DNA of 64,000 nucleotides from Streptomyces sp. H27-H5 (GCF_026627505.1 NZ_JAPNLK010000031.1:23100-87099); one strand, 5' to 3'; positions 26,026 to 34,885 are shown, counted from the stretch's first letter. Numbers and translations are program-made. Notes: a model not told the origin generated them from the sequence alone.

Positions 26026-27030
26026 TCAGCGGCCCCAGCGCAGCGCCGCCGTCTCCACGGGCGCGTCCCACAGCCGCAGCAGTTCGTCGTCGGCCCGGCA
26101 CAGCGTCACCGAGCATCCCGCCATGTCGAGCGAGGTGACGTAGTTCCCCACGAGCGTCCGCGCCACCGGGACGCCCCGATCGGCCAGCACCCGTGCCACC
26201 TCGGCGTGGAAGCCGTACAGCTCCAACAGCGGTGTCGCGCCCATCCCGTTCACCAGGGCCAGCACCGGGCCGTCGGCCGGACCCACCGCCGCCAGGTCTT
26301 CCAGCACGGCGCCCACCGCGAAGTCGGCGATGTCCCGCGAGGGCATCATCGCGCGACGCTCCCGGCCCGGCTCGCCGTGGATGCCGACGCCCAACTCCAG
26401 CTCCCCGTCGGGGAGGTCGAAGGTCGGGCTGCCCTTCGCGGGGGTGGAGCAGGCGCTGAGCGCGACCCCGAAGCTCCGGGAGGCCTCGTTCACCCGGCGG
26501 GCGAGCGCAGCGACCTGCTCCAGCGGCGCACCTTCCTCGGCGGCGGCCCCGGCGATCTTCTCGACGAAGAGGGTGGCTCCCGTACCGCGTCGCCCGGCGG
26601 TGTACAGGCTGTCGGTGACGGCGACGTCGTCGTTGACCAGGACCCGCTCGACGCGGATGCCGTCCTCCTCGGCCAGCTCGGCCGCCATGTCGAAGTTCAA
26701 CACGTCGCCGGTGTAGTTCTTGACGACGAACAGCACGCCCTGCCCGGAGTCCACGGCCTTGGCCGCCCGCAGCATCTGGTCGGGTACCGGCGAGGTGAAC
26801 ACCTCTCCGGGACACGCGCCGGACAGCATCCCGTACCCGACGAAGCCGGCGTGCAGGGGTTCGTGTCCGGAGCCGCCTCCGGAGACCAGACCGACCCGCC
26901 CGCCCTCGCGGACGCCCCGCCGTACGACCACCCGGCCCTCCACGTCCACGTCGAGATCCGGGTGGGCGGCGGCCATCCCCCGCAGGGCGTCTGCGACCAC
27001 GGTCTCCGCGCTGTTGATGAGCATGTTCAT
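26026..27030 (-). CDS. dhaK: Dihydroxyacetone kinase subunit DhaK
   Basis: A 334-residue protein with the substrate-binding motif SGGGSGHEPLHAGFVG (residues 50-65), VVKNYTGDVLNFDMA, and GVGIHGEPG with the histidine (about residue 218) that forms the hemiaminal bond with dihydroxyacetone. DhaK binds dihydroxyacetone; phosphoryl transfer needs DhaL plus either ATP or the PTS protein DhaM. Neither dhaL nor dhaM is in the window, which is unusual, since they usually follow directly. The ATG at 27030 lies seven bases after GGAGG. It is divergent from glpFK, consistent with three-carbon metabolism. Confidence 0.92.
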   Translation of the reverse strand: MNMLINSAETVVADALRGMAAAHPDLDVDVEGRVVVRRGVREGGRVGLVSGGGSGHEPLHAGFVGYGMLSGACPGEVFTSPVPDQMLRAAKAVDSGQGVLFVVKNYTGDVLNFDMAAELAEEDGIRVERVLVNDDVAVTDSLYTAGRRGTGATLFVEKIAGAAAEEGAPLEQVAALARRVNEASRSFGVALSACSTPAKGSPTFDLPDGELELGVGIHGEPGRERRAMMPSRDIADFAVGAVLEDLAAVGPADGPVLALVNGMGATPLLELYGFHAEVARVLADRGVPVARTLVGNYVTSLDMAGCSVTLCRADDELLRLWDAPVETAALRWGR

Positions 27031-27158
27031 CGGGTACCTCCGGGGTCGGACCTGGCGGGCGAGTCTCGTACCGGTGCGCTCCGCGGCTCGGGAGCGCGGG
27101 GTGCGGACGGCCGCGACCGCGGTCGCGCGCCGTACGTCAAGTGTGCCGCGAAGGCGTC

Positions 27159-27260
27159 GGGATCCGCAGCGGCCCGCGGATCCCGGGGGTGTCCGCGGGG
27201 CCGGGAATGGCCCGCGGATCCGGGGCGGATCTCCGCCACTGGCCCGGAGATATGTCCGGG
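27159..27260. promoter_or_regulatory. Repeated GCGGATC elements between dhaK and glpF (possible operator)
   Basis: A 9-bp inverted repeat (GGGATCCGC at 27159-27167, GCGGATCCC at 27176-27184) is followed by direct copies GCGGATCC (27214-27221) and GCGGATCT (27225-27232) and by a CCCGGA-N6-TCCGGG dyad (27243-27260). They lie in the divergent dhaK/glpF control region. In Streptomyces the IclR-type regulator GylR represses glycerol genes; whether it binds here is unknown. Confidence 0.45.
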
Positions 27261-27327
27261 ATTACAGTGATTCATTGAGGCTCGGGGCAGTCGACGGCCG
27301 GTCCCCGGCCGACGGGAAGGGGCACCC

Positions 27328-28132
27328 ATGGCTGAGCGGCTCAAGAGATCAGGCCTGGTCGGCGAACTGTCCGCCGAGTTCGCCGGCACCCTGATCCTCA
27401 TCCTCTTCGGTTGCGGCGTGGTGGCCCAGGTGGTCGCCGGCGGCGCCCTCACGGACCCGGCGGGCGGCCTGGGCAACCACGACAGCATCGCCTGGGCCTG
27501 GGGCCTCGGCGTCACACTGGGCGTCTACGTCGCCGCGAGGCTGAGCGGTGCTCACCTCAACCCGGCGGTGACCGTCGCGCTGGCGACGTTCAAGGGGTTC
27601 CCCTGGAGCAAGGTCGCCCCCTACGCGCTGGCCCAGACGGCTGGCGCCTTCGTGGCGGCCCTGATCGTCCGGTGGAACTACACCGAGGCCCTCGGGAAGG
27701 CCGACCCCGGCCACACCATCAAGACGCAGGGCGTCTTCTCCACGCTGCCGGCCAACGGCAACCCGAACCTGCCGGTCACCGAGTGGGGCGCGTTGCGCGA
27801 CCAGATCATCGGCACCGGATCCTCCGGGCGCCAACCTGGCGCCGTTCATCGTCGGCCTGATCGTGGTGGCCATCGGCATGGCCTGGGGCACCAACGCCGG
27901 TTACGCGATCAACCCGGCACGTGACTTCGGCCCCCGACTGGCCAGCTTCCTCACCGGCTACGGCGGAGCATGGCGAGATCAGTACGGGAACTTCTACTTC
28001 TGGGTCCCGATCATCGGTCCGTTCATCGGCGGTGTGCTGGGAGCGGGTCTGTACAAGGTCTTCATCGGCCGGTTCCTGCCGACCGCCGAGCCGGAACCCC
28101 CGGGACGGATCCCGGCTCCGGACGAGAACTGA
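27328..28132 (+). pseudogene. glpF: Aquaglyceroporin GlpF, disrupted by an out-of-frame internal deletion
   Basis: From the ATG at 27328 (GGGAAGGGG upstream) the frame encodes most of an aquaglyceroporin, including the first pore motif SGAHLNPAVTVA. After RDQIIGT at about 27817 the frame changes: PPGANLAPFIVGLIVVAIGM, the second pore motif GYAINPARDFGP (Asp after NPAR marks a glycerol facilitator) and the C-terminus ending at 28132 are in another frame. Homologues have about 15 extra residues of a transmembrane helix at this point, so roughly 44 bases are missing. The gene as given cannot make a full channel. glpK follows 127 bases later. Confidence 0.85.
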
Positions 28133-28259
28133 TCGACCGCACGCCCGGGCGGGCTGAAGGAACCTGCCGCCCGGGCGGGCGGCTGACCGACCCCCCACGG
28201 CACGGACTCCACGACACAGACCCCAGCGCACCAAGGGCCCCAAGAGAGGCGGCATCCCC

Positions 28260-29777
28260 ATGGCTGACTTCGTCGGCGCGGTGGACCAGGGGACCACCAG
28301 CACCCGTTTCATGATCTTCGACCACGCGGGCAACGAGGTGGCGAAGCACCAGCTGGAACACTCGCAGATCCTCCCGCGCTCGGGGTGGGTCGAACACGAC
28401 CCGGTCGAGATCTGGGAGCGCACCAACTCGGTGATGCAGAACGCCCTGCGGCACGGGAACCTCTCGGCCTCGGACCTGGCGGCCATCGGCGTCACCAACC
28501 AGCGGGAGACCACCGTCGTCTGGGATCCCCGCACCGGCCGCCCCTACTACAACGCCATCGTCTGGCAGGACACCCGCACGGACTCCATAGCGGCGGCTCT
28601 GGAGCGCTCCGGCAAGGGGGACGTGATCCGCCGCAAGGCCGGCCTGCCGCCGGCCACCTACTTCTCCGGCGGCAAGATCCAATGGATCCTGGAGAACGTC
28701 GACGGGGTCCGCGAGGCGGCCGAGCAGGGCCACGCCCTCTTCGGCAACACCGACTGCTGGGTGCTGTGGAACCTCACCGGTGGCCCCGACGGCGGCATCC
28801 ACGCCACCGACGTGACCAACGCCAGCCGCACCATGCTGATGGACCTGGAGACGCTCGACTGGGACGACGAACTCCTGGGCTTCTTCAACATCCCGAGGGC
28901 GATGCTGCCGAGCATCAATCCCTCCTCCCACCCGCAGGCCTACGGGCAGACCCGCACCTCCCGGCCGCTGCGCGCCGCCATCCCCATCACGGGTGTCCTC
29001 GGCGACCAGCAGGCGGCCACCGTCGGACAGGTCTGCTACGCGCCCGGCGAAGCGAAGAACACGTACGGAACGGGCAACTTCCTCGTCCTGAACACCGGCA
29101 CGGAGCTGGTCCGCTCCTCGCACGGCCTGCTCACCACCGTGGCCTACCAGTTCGGAGACGAGCCCGCCGTGTACGCGCTGGAGGGCTCTATCGCCGTCAC
29201 CGGCTCGGCGATCCAGTGGCTGCGCGACCAGCTGAAGATCATCGGTGACGCCGCCGAGAGCGAACGCCTGGCCCGCACCGTCGACGACAGCGGCGGGATC
29301 TACTTCGTACCGGCGTTCTCGGGCCTGTTCGCCCCGTACTGGCGTTCCGACGCGCGCGGGGCCATCGTCGGCCTCGCCCGCTACCACGACAGCGGACACC
29401 TGGCCCGGGCCGCCCTGGAAGCCATCTGCTACCAGAGCCGCGACGTGGTCGAGGCCATGGAGCAGGACTCCGGCGTCCACCTCGACGTGCTGAAGGTCGA
29501 CGGCGGCGTGACCGCCAACGACCTTTGCATGCAGATCCAGGCCGATGTCCTGGGCGTGCCGGTCAGCCGGCCGGTGGTCGCCGAGACGACCGCGCTGGGC
29601 GCCGCCTACGCCGCGGGCCTCGCCACCGGCTTCTGGCGCGACCAGGACGAACTGCGCACCCACTGGCAGGAGTCCAAGCGCTGGGAACCCCAGTGGTCCG
29701 AGGATCAGCGTGCGGAGGGATACGAGGGCTGGAAGAAGGCGGTGGAGCGCACCCTCGACTGGGCCAAGGTCGAGTAG
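28260..29777 (+). CDS. glpK: Glycerol kinase
   Basis: A 505-residue FGGY kinase with GAVDQGTTSTRFMIFD at the start, GVTNQRETTVVWD, TGVLGDQQAATVGQ (the catalytic Asp), YGTGNFLVLNTG and KVDGGVTANDLCMQIQADVL. It converts glycerol to glycerol 3-phosphate with ATP. Length and motifs are complete, so it should be active even though the upstream glpF is damaged. The ATG at 28260 has AGAGAGG nearby. No glycerol-3-phosphate dehydrogenase gene (glpD) follows, unlike the gyl operon of S. coelicolor; a hairpin closes the transcript. Confidence 0.96.
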   Translation: MADFVGAVDQGTTSTRFMIFDHAGNEVAKHQLEHSQILPRSGWVEHDPVEIWERTNSVMQNALRHGNLSASDLAAIGVTNQRETTVVWDPRTGRPYYNAIVWQDTRTDSIAAALERSGKGDVIRRKAGLPPATYFSGGKIQWILENVDGVREAAEQGHALFGNTDCWVLWNLTGGPDGGIHATDVTNASRTMLMDLETLDWDDELLGFFNIPRAMLPSINPSSHPQAYGQTRTSRPLRAAIPITGVLGDQQAATVGQVCYAPGEAKNTYGTGNFLVLNTGTELVRSSHGLLTTVAYQFGDEPAVYALEGSIAVTGSAIQWLRDQLKIIGDAAESERLARTVDDSGGIYFVPAFSGLFAPYWRSDARGAIVGLARYHDSGHLARAALEAICYQSRDVVEAMEQDSGVHLDVLKVDGGVTANDLCMQIQADVLGVPVSRPVVAETTALGAAYAAGLATGFWRDQDELRTHWQESKRWEPQWSEDQRAEGYEGWKKAVERTLDWAKVE

Positions 29778-29801
29778 GGCGGTCCGGCGCCCGTTCGGAC
29801 G

Positions 29802-29837
29802 GGCGGTACCGGCACGCTGAGAGGTGCCGGTACCGCC
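29802..29837. terminator. Hairpin after glpK
   Basis: Perfect 14-bp inverted repeat (GGCGGTACCGGCAC at 29802-29815, complement at 29824-29837) with an eight-base loop, 24 bases after the glpK stop and convergent with the alcohol dehydrogenase gene. Confidence 0.85.
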
Positions 29838-29878
29838 TCGTCATGTCGCCTTCGCTCCGGTGGCCCGGGAGCGGGCGC

Positions 29879-30931
29879 TCAGAGCGTGACGACGACCTTG
29901 CCGGTCGCCCGGCCCGATGCCATCCGCTCCAGCCCGCCCTCGACCACGTCGGCGAGGGGGATGACCGCGTCGATCGAGGTGGACGCGATGTGGGGGTGCT
30001 CCTTCAGGAGGGCCATCGCCTCGGGAAGGTCCTGGTCGCAGATGTGCACCTTCGAGGTCGAGATCCGGATCTCGTCGAGCACCAGCCGGGTCAGGTTCAG
30101 GGGCGACGGGTCGCGGTGCAGGCCCACCAGGCGGATGTGACCGCCGCGGCTCACCGCGTTCATCGCGGTCTCCAGGCCCTGGGGCGCCCCCGAGGTCTCC
30201 AGGACGATGTCGGCGCCGTTGCCGCCGGTGACGCGCCGGATCTCGGCGGCGGCGTCCTGGCGGGAGGCGTCGATGAGCACGCTCGCCCCGCTGCGCTCGG
30301 CGGCCTCCAGGCGGGCCGTCGAGACGTCGACGGCGATGGTCTCGATGCCCCGTGCCGTGAACGCGGCCAGGGCCGGCAGGCCGATCCCGCCCAGGCCGAT
30401 GACCACGACGGTCGCCCCGGCCTCGGCCTCGGAGCCGCGCACCGCGTGCAGGGCGACGGCGAGGGGCTGGGCCATGATCGCGACGTCGGGCGAGGCGTCG
30501 CCGATGGACCGGCTGATGCGTGCGGGGACGTTCACCCGTTCGGCGAGCCCGCCGTCCACGTGGAGGCCCACCGTGTAGTAGGTCGCGCACAGGTTGGTCC
30601 GCCCGGCGTGGCACCAACGACACGTCCCGCAGGACACCCCGGAGCCGGGCACCACGACGTCCCCGACGCCGAACCCGGCGACGTCCGCCCCCACGCCGAC
30701 GACGCGTCCGACCATCTCGTGACCGAGGACGAGCGGGCCGACGTGGCCGCTCGCGGGGTGCGGGGCGTCGATGGGGATCAGGTGGGGCCCCGAGACGAAC
30801 TCGTCGACGTCGGTTCCGCAGATGCTCGCCCGCAGGATCTCCAGCTGAAGCTCGTGCGGGGCCGGTGACGGCGGGTCGGGCCACTCCTGGACCCGGACGT
30901 CACGTCTTCCGTGGTAAACGGCAGCAAGCAT
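29879..30931 (-). CDS. Zinc-dependent alcohol dehydrogenase (2,3-butanediol dehydrogenase-like)
   Basis: A 350-residue medium-chain dehydrogenase: catalytic zinc ligands in ICGTDVDEF and LVLGHEMVG, structural zinc cysteines in SCGTCRWCHAGRTNLC, and the NAD-binding VVIGLGGIGLPALAAF. The ATG at 30931 follows a GGGGG run. Relatives include butanediol, sorbitol and threonine dehydrogenases, so the polyol or secondary alcohol substrate is not determined. It stands alone and convergent to glpK; a link to glycerol oxidation is possible but unproven. Confidence 0.88.
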   Translation of the reverse strand: MLAAVYHGRRDVRVQEWPDPPSPAPHELQLEILRASICGTDVDEFVSGPHLIPIDAPHPASGHVGPLVLGHEMVGRVVGVGADVAGFGVGDVVVPGSGVSCGTCRWCHAGRTNLCATYYTVGLHVDGGLAERVNVPARISRSIGDASPDVAIMAQPLAVALHAVRGSEAEAGATVVVIGLGGIGLPALAAFTARGIETIAVDVSTARLEAAERSGASVLIDASRQDAAAEIRRVTGGNGADIVLETSGAPQGLETAMNAVSRGGHIRLVGLHRDPSPLNLTRLVLDEIRISTSKVHICDQDLPEAMALLKEHPHIASTSIDAVIPLADVVEGGLERMASGRATGKVVVTL

Positions 30932-31176
30932 CGGTGCATCCCCCTGAATTGGATTGGATTTGCACCCTAGTTGATCGAAGTCGGCGGGAGGGAGAGTTCC
31001 GGTTACCGCCTCGGGCGGACCCCGCAGGGGCGGAACGGGGGTGCCCCGAGGTCCCCTCGGGAAGGATCACGGGCACCCCGGCCGGCGCCTGCCCGGCCCG
31101 GGTGGGCCCACACTCCGCCGCCCGGGTGAACCCCGGACGCCATACCGAACCCTCGACCCGAAGGGGTCGGTCGTGC

Positions 31177-31608
31177 TCAGGCGCGGGGCAGCCGGGTGGC
31201 GGTGTCGAGGTAGAACGCGTCGATGCTCTGCACCGCCTTCTCGAACTCGTCGAGGTTGACCGGCTTGGTGACGTAGGCGTTGGCGTGGCTGCTGTAGGCG
31301 CCCGCGACGTCCTCCGGCGCGGAGGAGGTGGTGAGGACGACGACGGGGATGGTCTGGAGGCTCTCGTCGTTCTTCAGGATCTGGAGGAGGTCGCGGCCGT
31401 TCATGCGGGGCATGTTCAGGTCGAGGACGATGAGGTCGGGGCGCACGCTGCCGGGGGTGCGCAGGTGCTCCAGCGCGGCGACCCCGTCGGTGACCTGGAC
31501 CAGGTTGCGGGTCCCGCGCTCGGAGAGGGCCTCCTCGATGAGCATGGCGTCGGCCATGTCGTCCTCGACGAGCAGGACGTCGTAGGGGCGGGAGGGGGCG
31601 CTCATCAT
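31177..31608 (-). CDS. Single-domain response regulator
   Basis: A 143-residue REC domain: LLVEDDMADAMLIEEAL (acidic pair), phosphoacceptor Asp63 in VLDLNMPRMNG, Thr-Thr in VVVLTTSS and Lys115 in AYVTKPVN. It matches Rcp1-type response regulators that pair with phytochrome-like or CHASE3 histidine kinases. The ATG at 31608 has GGAG six bases upstream, but the frame is open into the preceding HTH gene without a stop codon. The histidine kinase at 32076 is the probable partner. Confidence 0.88.
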   Translation of the reverse strand: MMSAPSRPYDVLLVEDDMADAMLIEEALSERGTRNLVQVTDGVAALEHLRTPGSVRPDLIVLDLNMPRMNGRDLLQILKNDESLQTIPVVVLTTSSAPEDVAGAYSSHANAYVTKPVNLDEFEKAVQSIDAFYLDTATRLPRA

Positions 31609-31968
31609 CGGATGCTCCGTGGGTTTGTCGTGGGAGTGGTTGAACAGTCCGGGCCAGCGTCGTCGGGCACCTTGTCGGGTGATTCCGCAGGCGTCGCCGA
31701 GCTGCGGGTAGCCGGCGCCCGCGCGGGCGGCGTCCGCGGCGACGTCGCGTTGGAGTCTCTCGGCGGCCTGCCGCACGTGATCCAGCACGTTCAGCAGGGC
31801 CAGGGCGCGGGTCGGATCGTCGACTGCGGCCGCCCGCGGTGTGGCCGGGGCGTCCGGGAGCAGGCGTGCGAGACGCTGCGCGAGCTCGGCGACCGCGGTG
31901 TCCGCGACGGCGGCCGTCTCCTGGAACGTGGTCCGCGGTACGAAGTTCTGGCCCGGCATACCCGGCAC
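31609..31968 (-). CDS. HTH-containing hypothetical protein, continuous in frame with the response regulator
   Basis: About 120 residues from a GTG at 31968 (GGGGG six bases upstream) or an ATG at 31959. The N-terminal part is helical (ETAAVADTAVAELAQRLARL, then LLNVLDHVRQAAERLQRDVA) and residues 89-108 form a helix-turn-helix-like motif, YPQLGDACGITRQGARRRWP, typical of small uncharacterised Streptomyces DNA-binding proteins. There is no stop codon before the response regulator at 31608, so a 263-residue HTH-REC protein is possible; equally the stop may have been lost. A dyad operator candidate lies 22 bases upstream. Confidence 0.65.
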
Positions 31969-31989
31969 TCTAGCCCCCAACCGGACCTC

Positions 31990-32005
31990 GACAACAATGG
32001 TTGTC
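31990..32005. promoter_or_regulatory. Dyad GACAAC-N4-GTTGTC between divergent HTH and kinase genes
   Basis: GACAAC at 31990-31995 and GTTGTC at 32000-32005 form a perfect 6-bp inverted repeat separated by AATG. It sits in the 107-base divergent gap, stands out by its low GC, and is well placed for autoregulation by the HTH protein. Binding is an inference. Confidence 0.45.
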
Positions 32006-32075
32006 CGTGACGGCTCTAGAGTATGCACGCCGCACCACATCGGGGAGCGGTTGCGACAGCGGAGGGGCATACGAG

Positions 32076-33686
32076 ATGACCGGCGAAGAGGGGCTGCCGC
32101 GTCCGCGGGGTCTGTCCACGTGGACGACCCGGCAGTGGCTTCGCGCGGGGGTGGCCGCGTCCCTGGCGGTCCTGGCCCTGCTCGGGGTGACCGGAGCCTG
32201 GGTCCTCGAACGGACGGCCTCGCTCAGCAGGGAGCTGGTGGACGTGAAGACCCCCGCCCTGACCACCTCGATCCGCCTGGAGTCGACACTGCTCAACCAG
32301 GAGACGGGCATCCGCGGCTACGGGCTCACCGGCACCGCGGAGTTCCTGGTCCCCTACCAGCGGGGGCTCACCGAACAGGAGACGTCCACCACCCGGCTCG
32401 CGGAGCTGCTCCGCGACGACGCCACCGGTCTGAAGGACTTGAAGGCCGTCGAGGACGCGGTGGAGGTGTGGCAGGAGCGGATCGCCCGCCCGATCGCCGC
32501 CTCGCCACCCGGGACGCCCTCTCCCCTGGCCACCGAGCGGGCCGCGGAGGCGAAGGCCGCCTTCGACACCCTGCGGACGGCGATGACCGAACAGCAGGAG
32601 AAGCTCCAGATCGACCGCGCGAACGCGCGGGAGGACCTGTTCGCGGTCATGCGCCTGCGGAACTGGGTCTTCTCCGCCATCGCGCTGGTCATCGTCGCCC
32701 TCGCCGGGCTGGTCTTCGAGGCACTGCGCCGCGGCATCACCACACCCCTGGAGCGGCTCGGGGCGGACGCCCGCGCCATCACCGGCGGCGACTTCGAGCA
32801 TCCGATCACCCCGACCGGCCCGGCGGACCTGCGCCGGCTCGGCGCCGAGGTCGATTCCATGCGCCGACGGCTCGTACGGGAGCTGGCCTTCACCGAGGAG
32901 GCGCGGGTGCGCCTCGACGCGCAGGCCGCCGATCTCAGGCGGTCCAACGCCGAGCTGGAGCAGTTCGCCTACGTGGCCTCGCACGACCTCCAGGAGCCCC
33001 TGCGGAAGGTCTCCAGCTTCACCCAGTTGCTCCAGCGCCGCTACGGAGGGCAGCTCGACGCGAAGGCGGACCAGTACATCGACTTCGCGGTCGACGGGGC
33101 GAACCGCATGCAGACCCTGATCAACGACCTCCTCGACTTCTCGCGGGTGGGTCGCGTCCACCACACGCACCAGAGCGTGGATCTCGACTCGGTGGTGAGC
33201 CGGGCCCTGTCCGCACTCAGCGTCAGCGTGGAGGAATCCGGGGCGGTCGTCACCCATGACGCGCTGCCGACCCTGGTCGCGGACCCCACGCAGATGGGGA
33301 TGCTGTGGCAGAACCTGCTCGGCAACGCGGTGAAGTTCCGCCGTCCCGGCGAGACCCCGAAGATCCACGTGTCGGCCGAACGGGAGGGTGAGCTGTGGCG
33401 GTTCGCCGTCACCGACAACGGCATCGGCATCGCCCCGGAGTACGCCGAGAAGGTGTTCGTGATCTTCCAGCGCCTGCACACCAAGGACGCCTACAACGGC
33501 AGCGGCATCGGCCTGGCGATGTGCAAGAAGATCGTCGAGTTCCACGGCGGCACCATCGGGATCGACCCCGCGTACGCAGACGGCACCCGCGTCGTCTTCA
33601 CCCTCGCCTCCGCACCGGTCGAGAACGCCGAGCAGGAAGCGGCGGGGCCGGCGGCGCACCGTGACGGGGAGGAGCGGGAGTCGTGA
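32076..33686 (+). CDS. CHASE3-type sensor histidine kinase
   Basis: A 536-residue membrane kinase. TM1 is at about residues 24-46, an extracellular CHASE3-like helical domain (TSIRLESTLLNQETGIRGYG) spans 50-190, TM2 is at 196-216, a HAMP domain follows to about 270, then HisKA with His303 in YVASHDLQEPLRKV, and a HATPase domain with WQNLLGNAVKF, VTDNGIGIAPEY and GSGIGLAMCKKIVEFHGG. It resembles phytochrome-type kinases in the H-box. The ATG at 32076 has GGAGGG nine bases upstream. Its stop overlaps the next gene's GTG, so kinase and phosphatase are co-translated. Confidence 0.92.
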   Translation: MTGEEGLPRPRGLSTWTTRQWLRAGVAASLAVLALLGVTGAWVLERTASLSRELVDVKTPALTTSIRLESTLLNQETGIRGYGLTGTAEFLVPYQRGLTEQETSTTRLAELLRDDATGLKDLKAVEDAVEVWQERIARPIAASPPGTPSPLATERAAEAKAAFDTLRTAMTEQQEKLQIDRANAREDLFAVMRLRNWVFSAIALVIVALAGLVFEALRRGITTPLERLGADARAITGGDFEHPITPTGPADLRRLGAEVDSMRRRLVRELAFTEEARVRLDAQAADLRRSNAELEQFAYVASHDLQEPLRKVSSFTQLLQRRYGGQLDAKADQYIDFAVDGANRMQTLINDLLDFSRVGRVHHTHQSVDLDSVVSRALSALSVSVEESGAVVTHDALPTLVADPTQMGMLWQNLLGNAVKFRRPGETPKIHVSAEREGELWRFAVTDNGIGIAPEYAEKVFVIFQRLHTKDAYNGSGIGLAMCKKIVEFHGGTIGIDPAYADGTRVVFTLASAPVENAEQEAAGPAAHRDGEERES

Positions 33687-34885
33687 GCGTGGTCGAGTCG
33701 GCGTCGCGGCCGGTCGAGCCGATGTACCGCATCCTGCTCGTCGAGGACGACGAGGCGGACGCCCTCCTGGTGGAGGAGCTGCTCCACGACACCGGGCTGC
33801 GCTTCGAGCTGACGGCGGCCAGGAGCCTGGCCGATGCCCGTGTCGCGCTCGCCGATCGCCGGGTCGACTGCGTCCTCCTCGACCTGCACCTGCCGGACCT
33901 CTCGGGTACGGACGGTGTCGTCACCGTCCGCGAACTGGCCCCGCACACCGCGGTGATCGTGCTGACCGGCCTGTCCGAGCAGCGGGCCGGCTCCGACGCC
34001 ATGGCCGCCGGCGCCCAGGACTACCTGGTGAAGGGCAAGGTCGAGGCGGATCTCCTGGGCCGTACGGTGCGCTACGCGGTCTACCGCAGCGAGACGGAAC
34101 GCGCGAGCGCCGAGGCCCAGGCCACCCGGCTGCGGGCGGAGGAGAACGCCCGTCTGGAACGCGGGTTGTTACCCCGGCCGATCCTCGACACCAGTACCGT
34201 CACCGTGACGACCCGCTACCTGCCCGGACGGGAACAGGCGCTGCTCGGCGGGGACTTCCTCGACGTCGTCGAAGGCGACGACGGGCTGCTCCACACCGTG
34301 GTCGGCGACGTCAGCGGACACGGACCCGACGCGGCGGCCCTCGGCGTCTGCCTGCGCATCGCCTGGCGGTCCCTGATCCTCGGCGGACACCGCGGCCCCG
34401 ACCTGCTGCGTCTGTTGGAGCGGATCCTGGTCGCCGAACGCGGCCTGCCGACGATGTTCGCCACCTGCGCCCTGCTCACGCTCGACCAGACGGCGGGTAC
34501 CGCGACCGTGTACCTGGCCGGTCACGACGCTCCCCTGCTCACCGTCGCCGGGCGGACCCGCGAGACGACCGCAGAACACGGGATCGCGCTCGGCATCACC
34601 CCCCACCTGGGCTCGTGGCCGGCCACCGTGATCCCGCTCCCGCCCTCAGGGGCCCTGACGCTCTACACCGACGGCCTGACCGAGGGGCACAACGGCACGG
34701 CGGACGGCGAGCGGCTGGGCGTCGAAGGACTGCTCGCCCTCATCGGGAAGCTGCCCCCGGCCGACCCCGGGGCCCACGTCGACCTGCTCGTCAAGGAGAC
34801 CCGCGCCCTGAACGCGGGACGTCACACCGACGACCTCGCCGTCCTGCGCCTGGACTGGCACGGCGCGGGGGTCATCCCAGCCTGA
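33683..34885 (+). CDS. Response regulator - PP2C (SpoIIE/RsbU-type) phosphatase
   Basis: A 400-residue protein. Residues 15-130 are a REC domain with phosphoacceptor Asp67 (LLDLHLPDLSG) and Lys117. A helical linker (140-165) leads to a PP2C domain with metal-site motifs LLGGDFLDV, VGDVSGHGPDAAAL, LYTDGLTEG and TDDLAVLRL. Such proteins dephosphorylate STAS antagonists when the receiver is phosphorylated. Codon 163 is TTA (34169-34171), so translation should need the bldA tRNA. The GTG overlaps the kinase stop by four bases. The 3' end overlaps the convergent HATPase gene by 14 bases. Confidence 0.93.
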   Translation: MSVVESASRPVEPMYRILLVEDDEADALLVEELLHDTGLRFELTAARSLADARVALADRRVDCVLLDLHLPDLSGTDGVVTVRELAPHTAVIVLTGLSEQRAGSDAMAAGAQDYLVKGKVEADLLGRTVRYAVYRSETERASAEAQATRLRAEENARLERGLLPRPILDTSTVTVTTRYLPGREQALLGGDFLDVVEGDDGLLHTVVGDVSGHGPDAAALGVCLRIAWRSLILGGHRGPDLLRLLERILVAERGLPTMFATCALLTLDQTAGTATVYLAGHDAPLLTVAGRTRETTAEHGIALGITPHLGSWPATVIPLPPSGALTLYTDGLTEGHNGTADGERLGVEGLLALIGKLPPADPGAHVDLLVKETRALNAGRHTDDLAVLRLDWHGAGVIPA

